Shown piece after piece: positions 1 through 7,616 of a DNA stretch of 22,421 nucleotides. The first letter of the stretch is position 1. Each line of letters opens with the position of its first letter. This DNA comes from an uncultured Porphyromonas sp. (lineage in GTDB: Bacteria; Bacteroidota; Bacteroidia; Bacteroidales; Porphyromonadaceae): positions 1-22,421 of the forward strand of contig UQBE01000037.1 of NCBI GenBank assembly GCA_900539155.1, in the 5' to 3' direction. The notes under the pieces are model-generated. The model searched no databases, was not told where the DNA came from, and was given only the letters and a program-made list of their open reading frames with translations. Both the position numbers and the translations under genes were made by a program.

Positions 1-84
1 CGTGGAAAATAAAAATTCTCCACGTGGAGATTTCGAAATATCCACGTGGAAATCAGTTTTTGCCGACACGGATCCGCATCGATA
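1..84. repeat. Tail of a 22-bp-period CCACGTGG repeat block
   Basis: CCACGTGG palindromes lie at 20-27 and 42-49, and the last five bases of a third are at 1-5, giving an exact 22-bp step. The 14-bp spacers are A/T-rich. The first 50 bases match 8769-8818 with a single difference, so this is the right end of the same block found in the middle of the window. The tail after 50 (CCGACAC, then GATATGTTTTTG) is a diverged version of 8833-8856. The block continues to the left of the window. No coding potential is supported: the period is not a multiple of three. Confidence 0.85.
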
Positions 85-219
85 TGTTTTTGGCCCTAAA
101 TGTAAGTTAGCGAGGGGAGAGCTATAGTTCTCTACACAGTAGAAATCCAATCTGCTTAATCAAGAGACTTTCACAGGAGCTTTGTAATTAGCTTTGGCTA
201 CTTTTCAGGTTTTTCTTTG
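85..219. other. Non-coding stretch downstream of the XRE gene
   Basis: About 135 bases separate the repeat block from the stop codon of the XRE-type gene. A short imperfect inverted repeat (GAGAGC/GTTCTC near 116-134) could end the leftward transcript, but it has no T-tract. I see no gene or other convincing signal here. Confidence 0.4.
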
Positions 220-756
220 CTACTTCTTGCCACTTTCTTTGGGAGTGAAGATTTCATAGCTCCCATCATTATAGAATATACGTATCTCAGAAACTGCACG
301 CGGCTCAGCTTGTTTGTCCTGAAGGATCTGACGGAATTGCGTCACCTCCTCCGAGCTAAAGGGAAATGGTACGACCTGTTGCTGTCCAAGAGATGCTGAC
401 GGAGCAGCACCTATAATGCCATGGTTAGGCTGAGATGTCGACTCGCTGGTCGCACTAGATGTCGCAAAGAGACTAGTCTCTACGGGAGAAGTGGCAACGA
501 TTGTCTCGTTCTCTTGCTTCTTAGGTGCTCCCTTGCCAAATAGGAGCCACTCATAGCTCCAGTCTGGATAGGCCGAGATGATGTTGTTGAGTGTCTCAAT
601 CGTGGGACGATTGCGCCCGTTGAGCATGTGACTGATGACAGACGGCGTGATACCCGCCTCTGTAGCAAAAGTGGTTGCATTGAGATCCATACGCTCCATC
701 ATGTAGCGTACTCGCTCGATTATTCCCTCCGATTCGATTAACATGACTTGTTCCAT
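220..756 (-). CDS. XRE-family helix-turn-helix transcriptional regulator
   Basis: A 178-residue DNA-binding protein. Residues about 12-66 form a Cro/C1-type HTH: a first helix (ERVRYMMERMDL), then ATTFATEAGITPSVISHMLN as the helix-turn-helix, then RNRPTIETLNNIISAYPDWSYEWLLFGKG. This pattern is common in small Bacteroidales regulators. Residues about 80-125 are a low-complexity Ser/Thr/Gln linker. The C-terminus (SEIRIFYNDGSYEIF) looks like a short beta-strand element, perhaps for self-association. The first ATG (756) is chosen because a good promoter lies 65 bp upstream; a second ATG at 744 is possible. No Shine-Dalgarno sequence is visible. It stands alone and is transcribed away from pyrK. 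Its target is unknown; a 9-bp repeat in its own promoter suggests autoregulation. The family is clear, the specific role is not. Confidence 0.85.
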   Translation of the reverse strand: MEQVMLIESEGIIERVRYMMERMDLNATTFATEAGITPSVISHMLNGRNRPTIETLNNIISAYPDWSYEWLLFGKGAPKKQENETIVATSPVETSLFATSSATSESTSQPNHGIIGAAPSASLGQQQVVPFPFSSEEVTQFRQILQDKQAEPRAVSEIRIFYNDGSYEIFTPKESGKK

Positions 757-820
757 GAAATTACAAATGTGATTTAAGAAAAACAGTACCTACAACTATG
801 TACAAACTGCTCTCGCAATA

Positions 821-850
821 CAAATGTAGCAAATACAATTGAAATGGCAA
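821..850 (-). promoter_or_regulatory. Bacteroidetes-type promoter of the XRE gene
   Basis: On the minus strand, TTG (848-850) is followed by exactly 19 nt and then TACATTTG (821-828). This matches the TTG-N19-21-TAnnTTTG pattern of primary sigma factor promoters in this phylum. Transcription would start near 814 and leave a leader of about 58 nt. TACAAATGT (plus strand) occurs both over the -7 box (819-827) and in the leader (762-770), a candidate operator pair for autoregulation. Confidence 0.6.
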
Positions 851-856
851 TCGTTC

Positions 857-1400
857 GGAGCAAAAGAATTGTTGTTTGCTACTAATCTGCCTAAGAATGC
901 CCACTTATCTACCTAAACTACTACAACTGATATAAAGCAATAGACACTCATTATATGATAGTTAACCAATAACTATATAGGGTAGGGGAGTGAAGGCTTA
1001 TTAAACTGGCGAAACAGTACACTCTATATGCGTACCAATAGATGTTGTTATCGATACAACTATTTGATTTAAAGTGTATAATATAAAAATAGCTCACTAG
1101 TAATAATATTGTGAAACGTAATTATTCGCAGATGTATATCGATATAGGTTCTGGTGTTTCAGTTGTGATTCGCGGAGGTTTACTGAAGTCTGTTTGTTGA
1201 GTTGTTGTTTTACAAAAGACGTTTCAGTAGACGCTTATTTCTTTTGTAATAGGTTTGTTTTGTTGTTTGTGAATTGTATGATGGTTTGAAAAGAACTTGA
1301 AGACGTCCCATCGTGTTGGCTTCGCACTCTTACGAAGTAGAAGAAATGTGAGACAGTACTGCTGTTCATGGATGCCTCAATTTTCGCCAAAAATAGAGTG
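857..1400. other. A/T-rich intergenic region between the XRE gene and pyrK
   Basis: More than 500 bases with visibly lower G+C than the surrounding genes and no credible coding frame. A 7-bp perfect inverted repeat with a 5-base loop (ATAGTTA-ACCAA-TAACTAT, 958-976) could be an operator. An isolated TAGGTTTG (1250-1257) resembles a -7 box but has no TTG at the right distance. Nothing here resembles a known riboswitch or RNA gene that I can recognise. Confidence 0.4.
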
Positions 1401-1416
1401 AACCACCAAAAAGCTG

Positions 1417-1424
1417 TAATTTTG
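1417..1424 (+). promoter_or_regulatory. Probable -7 promoter element for pyrK-pyrD
   Basis: TAATTTTG fits the Bacteroidetes -7 consensus TAnnTTTG perfectly, but no TTG is found 19-21 nt upstream. Transcription would begin near 1431. That lies downstream of the upstream in-frame ATG at 1368 and so supports the later start of PyrK at 1506. Confidence 0.4.
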
Positions 1425-1505
1425 CAATATCTGAGAGGTGCTTGTAGCGTTTTATCGCTAGCAGATGGCACGCCTTCTCAGATAAGTTTGCACAAGAATC
1501 ACGTC

Positions 1506-2327
1506 ATGAATAGAGATCAAATCAGGCGTACACAGCCTACTATGCTGGACGCTGTCGTCATACGAAATGAGCAGGTAGCGACTCGCTATCACCTACTCTC
1601 CTTGAAGCTTGAGGTACTCCCTCAGGGTAGTCCGTGGCTAGATGGCGTAGCTCCGGGGCAGTTCGTCCAGATAGACTGTCGTAAGGGTGGTGTACTTCTG
1701 CGGCGACCTATATCTATATATGAGTGGTCTATCGAGGAGCGGTGCGTCTCGCTTCTAGTGCAGCGTGTAGGACGTGGGAGTAACTATATATGTGATTTGA
1801 GGGAAGGCGATCAGGTTAATCTAATCGGTCCTCTGGGCACTCCCTTTGCGACAGATGAGCATATCGCTGGGCCTCGTCCTTTGCTCGTAGCAGGAGGCGT
1901 AGGGATGGCTCCTATTATCATGCTAGCTCGCTACCTGCAGGCGATGGAGGGTGTCAGACCTCATTTGATTGTAGGTGCCCGCACCTCTTCGCTCCTGATT
2001 CTAAGAGATGAGATCGATCAAATAGGATGCTCCTATAGCTATACAACTGACGATGGATCGTATGGCACTCGTGGGCTAGTTCTAGCCGCTCCAGAGTTGC
2101 AGGATGAGGATTACTCTATGGTCTATACGTGTGGCCCGAGACCAATGATGAGGGCAATGCACGCATGGGCTGGGCAACATCATATAGCCGGTCAAGCATC
2201 TCTTGAGAACCTTATGGCATGCGGTGTCGGAGCCTGCCTCTGCTGTGTCGAGAATATTGCAGACAAAGGCAACGTTTGTGTCTGCACCGATGGTCCCGTC
2301 TTCTACTTCAATCAATTGTTATGGTAA
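1506..2327 (+). CDS. pyrK: Dihydroorotate dehydrogenase B (NAD+), electron-transfer subunit
   Basis: PyrK passes electrons from the PyrD FMN to NAD+ through FAD and a [2Fe-2S] cluster, in step 4 of de novo pyrimidine synthesis. With the start at 1506 it has 273 residues, near the usual 250-270. The ferredoxin-reductase fold is evident: RRPISIYEW binds FAD, and GPLGTPF followed by LLVAGGVGMAP forms the nucleotide-binding part. The C-terminal cluster ligands are C239, C244, C247 and C260, in the family spacing C-x4-C-x2-C-x12-C, and the protein continues TDGPVF as in known PyrK proteins. The frame is open up to an ATG at 1368, but the extra 46 residues lack family similarity and a -7 box lies inside them. 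The ATG at 1542 is another possible start. The stop overlaps the pyrD start by 7 nt, so the two are translationally coupled. Confidence 0.92.
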   Translation: MNRDQIRRTQPTMLDAVVIRNEQVATRYHLLSLKLEVLPQGSPWLDGVAPGQFVQIDCRKGGVLLRRPISIYEWSIEERCVSLLVQRVGRGSNYICDLREGDQVNLIGPLGTPFATDEHIAGPRPLLVAGGVGMAPIIMLARYLQAMEGVRPHLIVGARTSSLLILRDEIDQIGCSYSYTTDDGSYGTRGLVLAAPELQDEDYSMVYTCGPRPMMRAMHAWAGQHHIAGQASLENLMACGVGACLCCVENIADKGNVCVCTDGPVFYFNQLLW

Positions 2328-3232
2328 ACACATCTGTCAACATTGGCGGAGGGATTACTCTAAAGAATCCCATATTAACAGCTTCCGGTACCTTTGGGTA
2401 TGGACAGGAGTTCGCATCTTTTGAAAATCTTAACGCGCTCGGTGGATTTATAGTTAAGGGGACGACTCTGCACCCACGGCAAGGAAATTCCTATCCTCGT
2501 ATGGCAGAGACTCCTGCAGGTATGCTAAACTGCGTAGGATTGCAGAACAAAGGGATAGACTATCTGATAGAACATATCCTTCCTGAGATAAGTCACTATG
2601 ACACTGAGGTATTGGTCAATGTCAGTGGCTCTACGATAGATGATTATGTGGCGTGTGCCGAGCGACTCAATGACCACCCGAAGGTACGTGCTATAGAGCT
2701 AAACATTAGTTGCCCAAATGTAAAGGAAGGTGGGATGTCCTTTGGCGTCCATAGCAAGAGTGCCTACGAAGTGGTGTCTGCAGTGCGAAGAGCTTACAAA
2801 GGTCATCTGATGGTCAAGCTATCGCCCAATGTCACAGACATAACTGAGATAGCACGAGCTGCAGAAGAGGCTGGTGCTGATAGTCTTTCGCTCATCAATA
2901 CACTCCTCGGTATGGCTATCGACATCAAGACGCGCAAGCCTAAGCTCTCTACAATCACGGGAGGTCTGAGTGGCCCTGCCGTCAAGCCTATAGCCGTTCG
3001 TATGGTGTGGCAAGTAGCCCAGGCGGTTTCAATTCCAGTCATTGGACTGGGGGGCATCGCTTGTCTAGAGGATGTCATCGAGTTCCTGCTAGCTGGTGCT
3101 ACAGCAGTACAGGTAGGTACTTACAATTTTGTCGAGCCAGACATAGCTTCTCGGCTTGTCCACGAATTGTTCGCCTACCTAACTGATCACGACATCCTCG
3201 ATGTACAGAGTCTGATAGGTGCTCTACGATGA
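2321..3232 (+). CDS. pyrD: Dihydroorotate dehydrogenase B, catalytic subunit
   Basis: A 303-residue class 1B dihydroorotate dehydrogenase, an FMN-dependent cytosolic TIM barrel that oxidises dihydroorotate to orotate and hands electrons to PyrK. The N-terminal LKNPILTASGTFGYG and the barrel motif NISCPNVKEGG are typical; Cys131 in the latter is the expected catalytic base. The FMN-phosphate site is GLGGIACLEDVIEFLLAGA and AVQVGTYNF near the C-terminus. The start at 2321 is chosen over the upstream in-frame ATG at 2219 because it gives family length and overlaps the pyrK stop in ATGGTAA, a coupling arrangement. The extra residues from 2219 are only pyrK read in another frame. The adjacent PyrK confirms the NAD+-linked 1B subtype rather than the quinone-linked class 2. 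Confidence 0.95.
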   Translation: MVNTSVNIGGGITLKNPILTASGTFGYGQEFASFENLNALGGFIVKGTTLHPRQGNSYPRMAETPAGMLNCVGLQNKGIDYLIEHILPEISHYDTEVLVNVSGSTIDDYVACAERLNDHPKVRAIELNISCPNVKEGGMSFGVHSKSAYEVVSAVRRAYKGHLMVKLSPNVTDITEIARAAEEAGADSLSLINTLLGMAIDIKTRKPKLSTITGGLSGPAVKPIAVRMVWQVAQAVSIPVIGLGGIACLEDVIEFLLAGATAVQVGTYNFVEPDIASRLVHELFAYLTDHDILDVQSLIGALR

Positions 3233-3238
3233 AAACTC

Positions 3239-3385
3239 TTCAGGATAGATGACCTACTTCTTCCCGAAAAGCAAAATGACTATTCCTGGAAAGTAAAATC
3301 ACTATTCCGCAAAAGCGAAATGACTATTCCCGAGAAGCGAATGACTATTCCTGAAAAGTGAAATCACTATTCTGGAGCAAAACTT
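3239..3385. repeat. 22-bp tandem array, type TTCC...GAAATnACTA
   Basis: Units begin with TTCC at 3261, 3283, 3305, 3327 and 3348, and with a diverged TTCT at 3370, giving steps of 22, 22, 22, 21 and 22. A degenerate unit probably starts at 3239. Each unit is TTCC, about four variable bases, then AAAGnGAAATnACTA with the G/C positions alternating between units. Some units contain a TTCC..GGAA dyad (TTCCTGGAA). The array directly follows the pyrD stop. It resembles 9111-9133 in the other large array, so the two are related. Confidence 0.85.
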
Positions 3386-3759
3386 TACCACCTCTGCAAC
3401 TAATTCCTTAGTATTCCCCGTGAGATTTGCCAAAATATCAGACTCTCATACCGATTCACTCAGAAGTTTACTGCAAAAGATGTCAGTAAGTATCCAACAC
3501 CTCCCTGAAAGCCAGAATGGGATTTATGTTTAGTTAAGTGTGGAAGTTTTGAAACGAAGCTGGAATGGGTTGAAATACCAAAATCTTTCCCTATCTTCGT
3601 AGTCGAAAAGCGAGTGATGCGATAAGCGATGCGTCTAGGTGCTCTCTTCGAAGGTTCGTATGGGTGTCGTTTTTTCTAGCGGATAGCCTATGATACGCCT
3701 CCGATAGCGTTTGCTCGTTTTTGTCATTAGCATGATACTAACTGCAAACATACTATCAC
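3386..3759. other. Intergenic region upstream of the fimbrilin gene
   Basis: About 370 bases with no credible open frame. A weak promoter candidate is TTG at 3570-3572, then 19 nt, then TATCTTCG at 3592-3599 (one mismatch to TAnnTTTG). It would give a leader of roughly 150 nt. TAGCGTTTG near 3704 is one base too long to be a clean -7 box. I see no further structure. Confidence 0.3.
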
Positions 3760-5406
3760 ATGAAACTATCCAAGTGGTTTGACACACCCACCACAAATCC
3801 GACGCCAGAGGTGTCGCGTCCTAGCAGACGTAGGCTACTAATGTCAGAGAGGACACGCTTGTCAGAGAGGACACGCTCTCGCAGACGCAGAGCGCTGATA
3901 CCCGAACTGTCGTTTGCCCTCTGTATTAGCATATTAATGCTGGGTGCTTGTCGTAAGTCTCCCGAAGTTGCTAACGAGACGGCTAGCGGTAATCTGGCTA
4001 TACAGCTCAACTGCGTAGGCGTGGACCTTAGAGTTGGCGAAGATGACCCTATGTCGGCCGTAGAGAGCTTGGACTTGTACTTCTTCTCTGGAGAGGCTGA
4101 CCCTGCAGAGCGTTCGCTAGTAGCTCATCGCACGTTTGGCAAAACAGACTTAGCCACTACTGCTCCCCTATCTATGTCTTTGCCAGTCTCTTCGTATTAC
4201 TTAGTCGGCATACTCAATGCAACTCCCGAGATTCAGAGCAGATTTGGTCATGGATGCCCTTGGAGTTCCCTTTCACAGACTATTGATGACCTAAAGCATC
4301 TCTATAGTAAGGGCGAGAACGGAGGACTCACCTCTGTAGTTTGGAGCAACGATCAGGGAGCTATACAGATTACCGAAAGCGCATTTGCCAAGGGAGCCTC
4401 GCCAGTCCAGCTACCACTGACGCGCACCATAGCGCGTGTGCGACTATTTGGAGAGCCGAAAGTTCCACCATATATGTCCATAGACTTGAGTAATGGAGGG
4501 ATCTTCAGAGTAGTTTGCCGAGCTAGAAAAGCCTCACTGATGCGTAATCTAGCTCCTCTCATAGGCGTATCTGGCAACACAGAAGAAAAGCCGGGTGACG
4601 GATCGAACTTTGCTTCTCGCTATGCTTACTCGCCTGGATACCAGGAGATCGCTGCGAGCTCTGAGGGTGACTACAACTCGCTTGTTGAGACTTATCGAGT
4701 TACTGACGGATCTAAGACTATTATCAACATAGAGTCTCGCAAGCTTGTCCCGAAGACGCTTGCGGAGTGTGACCCCTCCGAAGTATTGTATTACCTCACT
4801 GAGACAACTATCGACCCGGAGCACACAACTTATAGCTTCCTACCTTCACTGACTGTTGGCTTCAAGATATACCCCGCTAGCCTAGATGCTTTGGGAGACT
4901 TCACTGCCGATGAGGGATGGGTTAGCTTCCAGGGGGCTTATTATCGTGGTCGTGACTTCACAACTTATCTGAAAGCTCTGCACGACCGTAACACAAGCAC
5001 TGCCAAGCAGAAGCCAACAGTCGCCGTACCAGCTGGCTACCCTAGTAGCTTACAAGCAGTGTGCGAGGAGTATGTCGCCACAAATGGGAAGAATATGATG
5101 ATCACAGCCAATCAGTACAAAGATCAGCTCTACCCTATTGACTTCAAGGGGCTACGCTACTACCTCCGGAGCTACAACTACTACTATCTCCCAATCCTAC
5201 ACGCTCCTGGTCAAAAAGGGTACGGGCGCTACGGAGCAGTCCGCAATAACGACTACCGTATTGAGATACAGAGGGTCAGTGATTACGGGATGCCTGTGAT
5301 GCTTCAGCCAGCTAGTCTGCATAAGATATATAAGGAGCAGCAAGCTATCTCATCAATCATCACGCTAACTCCGCTCACAGAGCACGATGACTCCGTAACA
5401 CTTTAG
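3760..5406 (+). CDS. Fimbrilin family (Mfa1/FimA-like) lipoprotein
   Basis: A 548-residue exported lipoprotein resembling major/minor fimbrial subunits of Porphyromonas. The hydrophobic segment LSFALCISILMLGAC (50-64) ends in a lipobox with Cys64 as the lipidated residue. The mature N-domain contains SLDLYFFSGE, like the beta-strand opening of the fimbrilin fold. The C-terminal part (YYLRSYNYYYLPILH, then YGRYGAVRNNDY at 488-499) is the conserved C-terminal signature of Mfa1-type subunits. In that family the precursor is lipidated, moved to the surface and cut by an arginine protease before donor-strand polymerisation. No anchor or tip genes (mfa2-5 type) are adjacent. The n-region of about 50 residues is abnormally long and arginine-rich and holds a perfect 18-bp duplication (3842-3859 and 3860-3877, SERTRL/SERTRS). 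A later start at 3841 (Met28) is possible but still leaves a long leader. Family assignment fairly sure, exact subunit type not. Confidence 0.75.
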   Translation: MKLSKWFDTPTTNPTPEVSRPSRRRLLMSERTRLSERTRSRRRRALIPELSFALCISILMLGACRKSPEVANETASGNLAIQLNCVGVDLRVGEDDPMSAVESLDLYFFSGEADPAERSLVAHRTFGKTDLATTAPLSMSLPVSSYYLVGILNATPEIQSRFGHGCPWSSLSQTIDDLKHLYSKGENGGLTSVVWSNDQGAIQITESAFAKGASPVQLPLTRTIARVRLFGEPKVPPYMSIDLSNGGIFRVVCRARKASLMRNLAPLIGVSGNTEEKPGDGSNFASRYAYSPGYQEIAASSEGDYNSLVETYRVTDGSKTIINIESRKLVPKTLAECDPSEVLYYLTETTIDPEHTTYSFLPSLTVGFKIYPASLDALGDFTADEGWVSFQGAYYRGRDFTTYLKALHDRNTSTAKQKPTVAVPAGYPSSLQAVCEEYVATNGKNMMITANQYKDQLYPIDFKGLRYYLRSYNYYYLPILHAPGQKGYGRYGAVRNNDYRIEIQRVSDYGMPVMLQPASLHKIYKEQQAISSIITLTPLTEHDDSVTL

Positions 5407-5447
5407 CCTACCCTCCCCTATCGGGACAACACTCTTCTATAGTTATA

Positions 5448-5485
5448 ATGCCACGTCTATTAGGATTGATAGGCGTGGCATTTTT
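5448..5485 (+). terminator. Rho-independent terminator of the fimbrilin gene
   Basis: ATGCCACGTCTAT (5448-5460) pairs with ATAGGCGTGGCAT (5469-5481) across an 8-base loop. That is a 13-bp stem with one G-U pair, followed by TTTTT (5481-5485). It sits 42 bases after the fimbrilin stop, between convergent genes. It may also stop the opposite operon, although no T-tract follows on the minus strand. Confidence 0.9.
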
Positions 5486-5493
5486 GTTCCCTT

Positions 5494-6684
5494 CTAGAGG
5501 AGCCTCTTGTCGTAGTGGAAGGTAAGTGTCAGAGAGAGCATATGGCTCAGACGGCTTTGCGTAGCGGTACGCTGGTTCCACCAGAGCGCACCCTCTAGGT
5601 GCAACGCCCCGAAGCTGGGAATGGGTACTTCTAGTGCGGGATAAACGCCTAGTCGCCACTGGTCTCCTGCCGTGCGAGCTGACGAAAGAAGCGGTCCCCC
5701 GTAGGGCGCATAGTAGCAGTACCCGTAGGTTGCATCGGTAGCTAGTCGAAGGTATTTGTGTCGCCAAGCCAAGCGACCATAGAGGGCATATCCGAGCGGT
5801 GGCTCAGCCTTGCCGTCACGAAGCGAGGAGCCTAAGAGGTGCAAAGCGCCTTCGACCATCCCCTGCGCAGCATACTTATATTGTGTAGTCACCCCAGCGG
5901 CTCCTGCCAAGTAGGTGTGTAGCGTGTCTGGAGGCGACATCTGCTGTATCTCTCCTGCCCGATGATGCGCCGTAGCTTGCAACTCTAGTTGCGTCTTCCA
6001 GCTTTCGCTGCTGTGGAGCCGATAAACTGTGGATAGTAGGGCTGAAAAGGCCTCTTGATGGGTCTCTCCAGGGAAGATGAAGCCTTGCCAATCCACAAGG
6101 GCTTCTAGCGCAAAGCGAGGATAACGCAGCTGAATCATTGCCCCCTGCGCAGGGTCTCGTGTGAAGCTGTACTCGGGGTCATAGAGCGGAGAGACGAGGG
6201 AGAGCGACCCGTCTTGATCGACCATGGAGGAGGCGACACCTCGTAGAGCCAGCGTCTGCGCTCCGAGGAGCGTTCCCATCGTGACCGTGATATGGTCGTT
6301 GGGTCTGTATTGTAGAGAGAGGATAGGGCGTAGATGTGCGCCACTCCCCTGCTCTTCTCGATTATCGCTCCAGTGTGGCAAGTGGTCGTACCAGCCCCCG
6401 CGTGGATAGCGTTGTGCACCTAGTAGAGTAAGGTTGTAGACGCCCCCCACGAGACGCACCTGACGATGCTCGAGTGCTACCGTGGGGCTCAGTTGCCATC
6501 CAGGAAGCGTATAGCCAAGCTCGTAGTCAGCGTGGTACTCATTGTTGCGAAAAAAGGTCACCGCGTCTACCCCTACGCTCAGAGACAGGGAGTCCGTACC
6601 TAGCTCTTCGGCATTGCTCGCCGAGAGTATGGAGAGCGGGGCTAGCAGTAGGAGGAGCGCCCCCAGGAGCCGTCTCGTCTTCAT
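5494..6684 (-). CDS. Outer-membrane beta-barrel protein, function unknown
   Basis: I do not recognise a named family. The 396-residue product starts with a clear signal peptide (MKTRRLLGALLLLLAPLSIL, probable cleavage after SASNA). It then consists of alternating hydrophobic/polar stretches typical of outer-membrane beta-strands, such as LRPILSLQYRPNDHITVTMG and YALYGRLAWRHKYLRLATDA. It ends in LSLTLTFHYDKRLL; an aromatic residue in the last strand fits barrel insertion. Many Tyr, Trp and Arg residues look like girdle and loop residues. The ATG at 6684 overlaps the stop of the upstream methyltransferase gene by one base (TGATG), indicating coupling; a GTG at 6687 is an alternative start. It is the last gene of the mazG operon. 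Barrel and location are inferred; a transport or structural role cannot be told apart. Confidence 0.7.
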   Translation of the reverse strand: MKTRRLLGALLLLLAPLSILSASNAEELGTDSLSLSVGVDAVTFFRNNEYHADYELGYTLPGWQLSPTVALEHRQVRLVGGVYNLTLLGAQRYPRGGWYDHLPHWSDNREEQGSGAHLRPILSLQYRPNDHITVTMGTLLGAQTLALRGVASSMVDQDGSLSLVSPLYDPEYSFTRDPAQGAMIQLRYPRFALEALVDWQGFIFPGETHQEAFSALLSTVYRLHSSESWKTQLELQATAHHRAGEIQQMSPPDTLHTYLAGAAGVTTQYKYAAQGMVEGALHLLGSSLRDGKAEPPLGYALYGRLAWRHKYLRLATDATYGYCYYAPYGGPLLSSARTAGDQWRLGVYPALEVPIPSFGALHLEGALWWNQRTATQSRLSHMLSLTLTFHYDKRLL

Positions 6685-7616
6685 CACTCTTGACTGACGA
6701 AGTGGTAGAGCAGCGCACTAGACCTCATCGGTGTAAAGAGGGAGCGCACGTGGTAAGAGAAGCCGACGCCAAAGGCTTTGAGCCAAGTAACGAAGTTGAT
6801 ACGTCCCCCCTGCTTGTAGCTTTCGCTCAGCAGTGCGATGTAGTAGACATCTAGTCGCTGCGGGCGAATCTTCTTTAAGGTGAAGTGGTGCGCCTCCACC
6901 GTTTGCCGCATAGAGTGTGGTGTAAAGTGCCATAGATGGCGAGGAACGTCGTAAGCGGCCCACAGTTCTCGATAATAGCTGGCGTCAAAACTCTGCGCAT
7001 TAGGCACAGCGATGCAGAGCGTCCCCCCAGGCTTGAGAAGTTGCTGGTAAATAGTCAGTTGGTCGTCTAGGTCCGGTAGATGCTCCAAGCTGTGCCAAAG
7101 GCAGATAAGGTCTAGCTGACCAGATAGTTCGGAGTGGCGCGCCACAAACTCTTGGGTCGTGGCAAAGAGTTGGTCGCTAGGTATCTGCTGAGCGCACAGC
7201 TCTCGTGCTGCCTTGCTCTGCTCCACGACATAAGCCTTGCACCCTCGCTCCTGCATAGCGTAGGCAAAGGCTCCGACGCCAGCCCCGACCTCCAGCATCA
7301 TCTGCGGAGCTGTCGCACAGAGCTTGCGAGCTGTCCGAACTCGCCGTCCTACGCGGTAGCGCTTTACCGTACGATAGATGCGAGCCATACCGCCCCGCCC
7401 CTCTGTCTGATGACTCAGATATTCAGAGCTGTTGTAGTATCTCCCGAGCTCCTCCGCGGGTGGAGGCATCAAGGTCTGGAGCAATCCACACTGGTTGCAG
7501 CGTCCTATAGCATAGTGCTCGTGCGAGACGAGATGGTCCTCACACTCCCACAGCTCAGTATAGCTACTATTATGGCAGTGCGGGCAGGTTTGGTCGGAGA
7601 GACTACATGCTATCAT
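6684..7616 (-). CDS. SAM-dependent methyltransferase with N-terminal zinc ribbon
   Basis: A 310-residue class I methyltransferase. The N-terminus has a four-cysteine zinc ribbon: C11-P-H-C14 and C40-N-Q-C43-G. The Rossmann SAM-binding loop is EVGAGVGAF (109-117), followed by the acidic YVVEQS position. LDLICLWHSLEHLPDLDDQL and LLKPGGTLCIAVPN correspond to motifs IV-VI of the Methyltransf_11/23 type. After this, LWAAYDVPRHLWHFTP is typical of sugar- or lipid-modifying methyltransferases in Bacteroidetes, of the kind often found near surface polysaccharide genes. The start overlaps the mazG stop by 4 bases (ATGA) and the stop overlaps the downstream barrel gene, so the three genes form one translationally coupled operon. 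The substrate cannot be read from the sequence. Confidence 0.85.
   Translation of the reverse strand: MIACSLSDQTCPHCHNSSYTELWECEDHLVSHEHYAIGRCNQCGLLQTLMPPPAEELGRYYNSSEYLSHQTEGRGGMARIYRTVKRYRVGRRVRTARKLCATAPQMMLEVGAGVGAFAYAMQERGCKAYVVEQSKAARELCAQQIPSDQLFATTQEFVARHSELSGQLDLICLWHSLEHLPDLDDQLTIYQQLLKPGGTLCIAVPNAQSFDASYYRELWAAYDVPRHLWHFTPHSMRQTVEAHHFTLKKIRPQRLDVYYIALLSESYKQGGRINFVTWLKAFGVGFSYHVRSLFTPMRSSALLYHFVSQE

Noticed and set aside
1235..1471. A 78-codon minus-strand frame upstream of pyrK
   Set aside because: It has no promoter or similarity, overlaps the pyrK promoter region and covers A/T-rich intergenic DNA.
2219..2320. An N-terminal extension of PyrD
   Set aside because: These codons are the pyrK C-terminal cysteine region read in another frame; the ATG at 2321 gives the family length and the coupling overlap.
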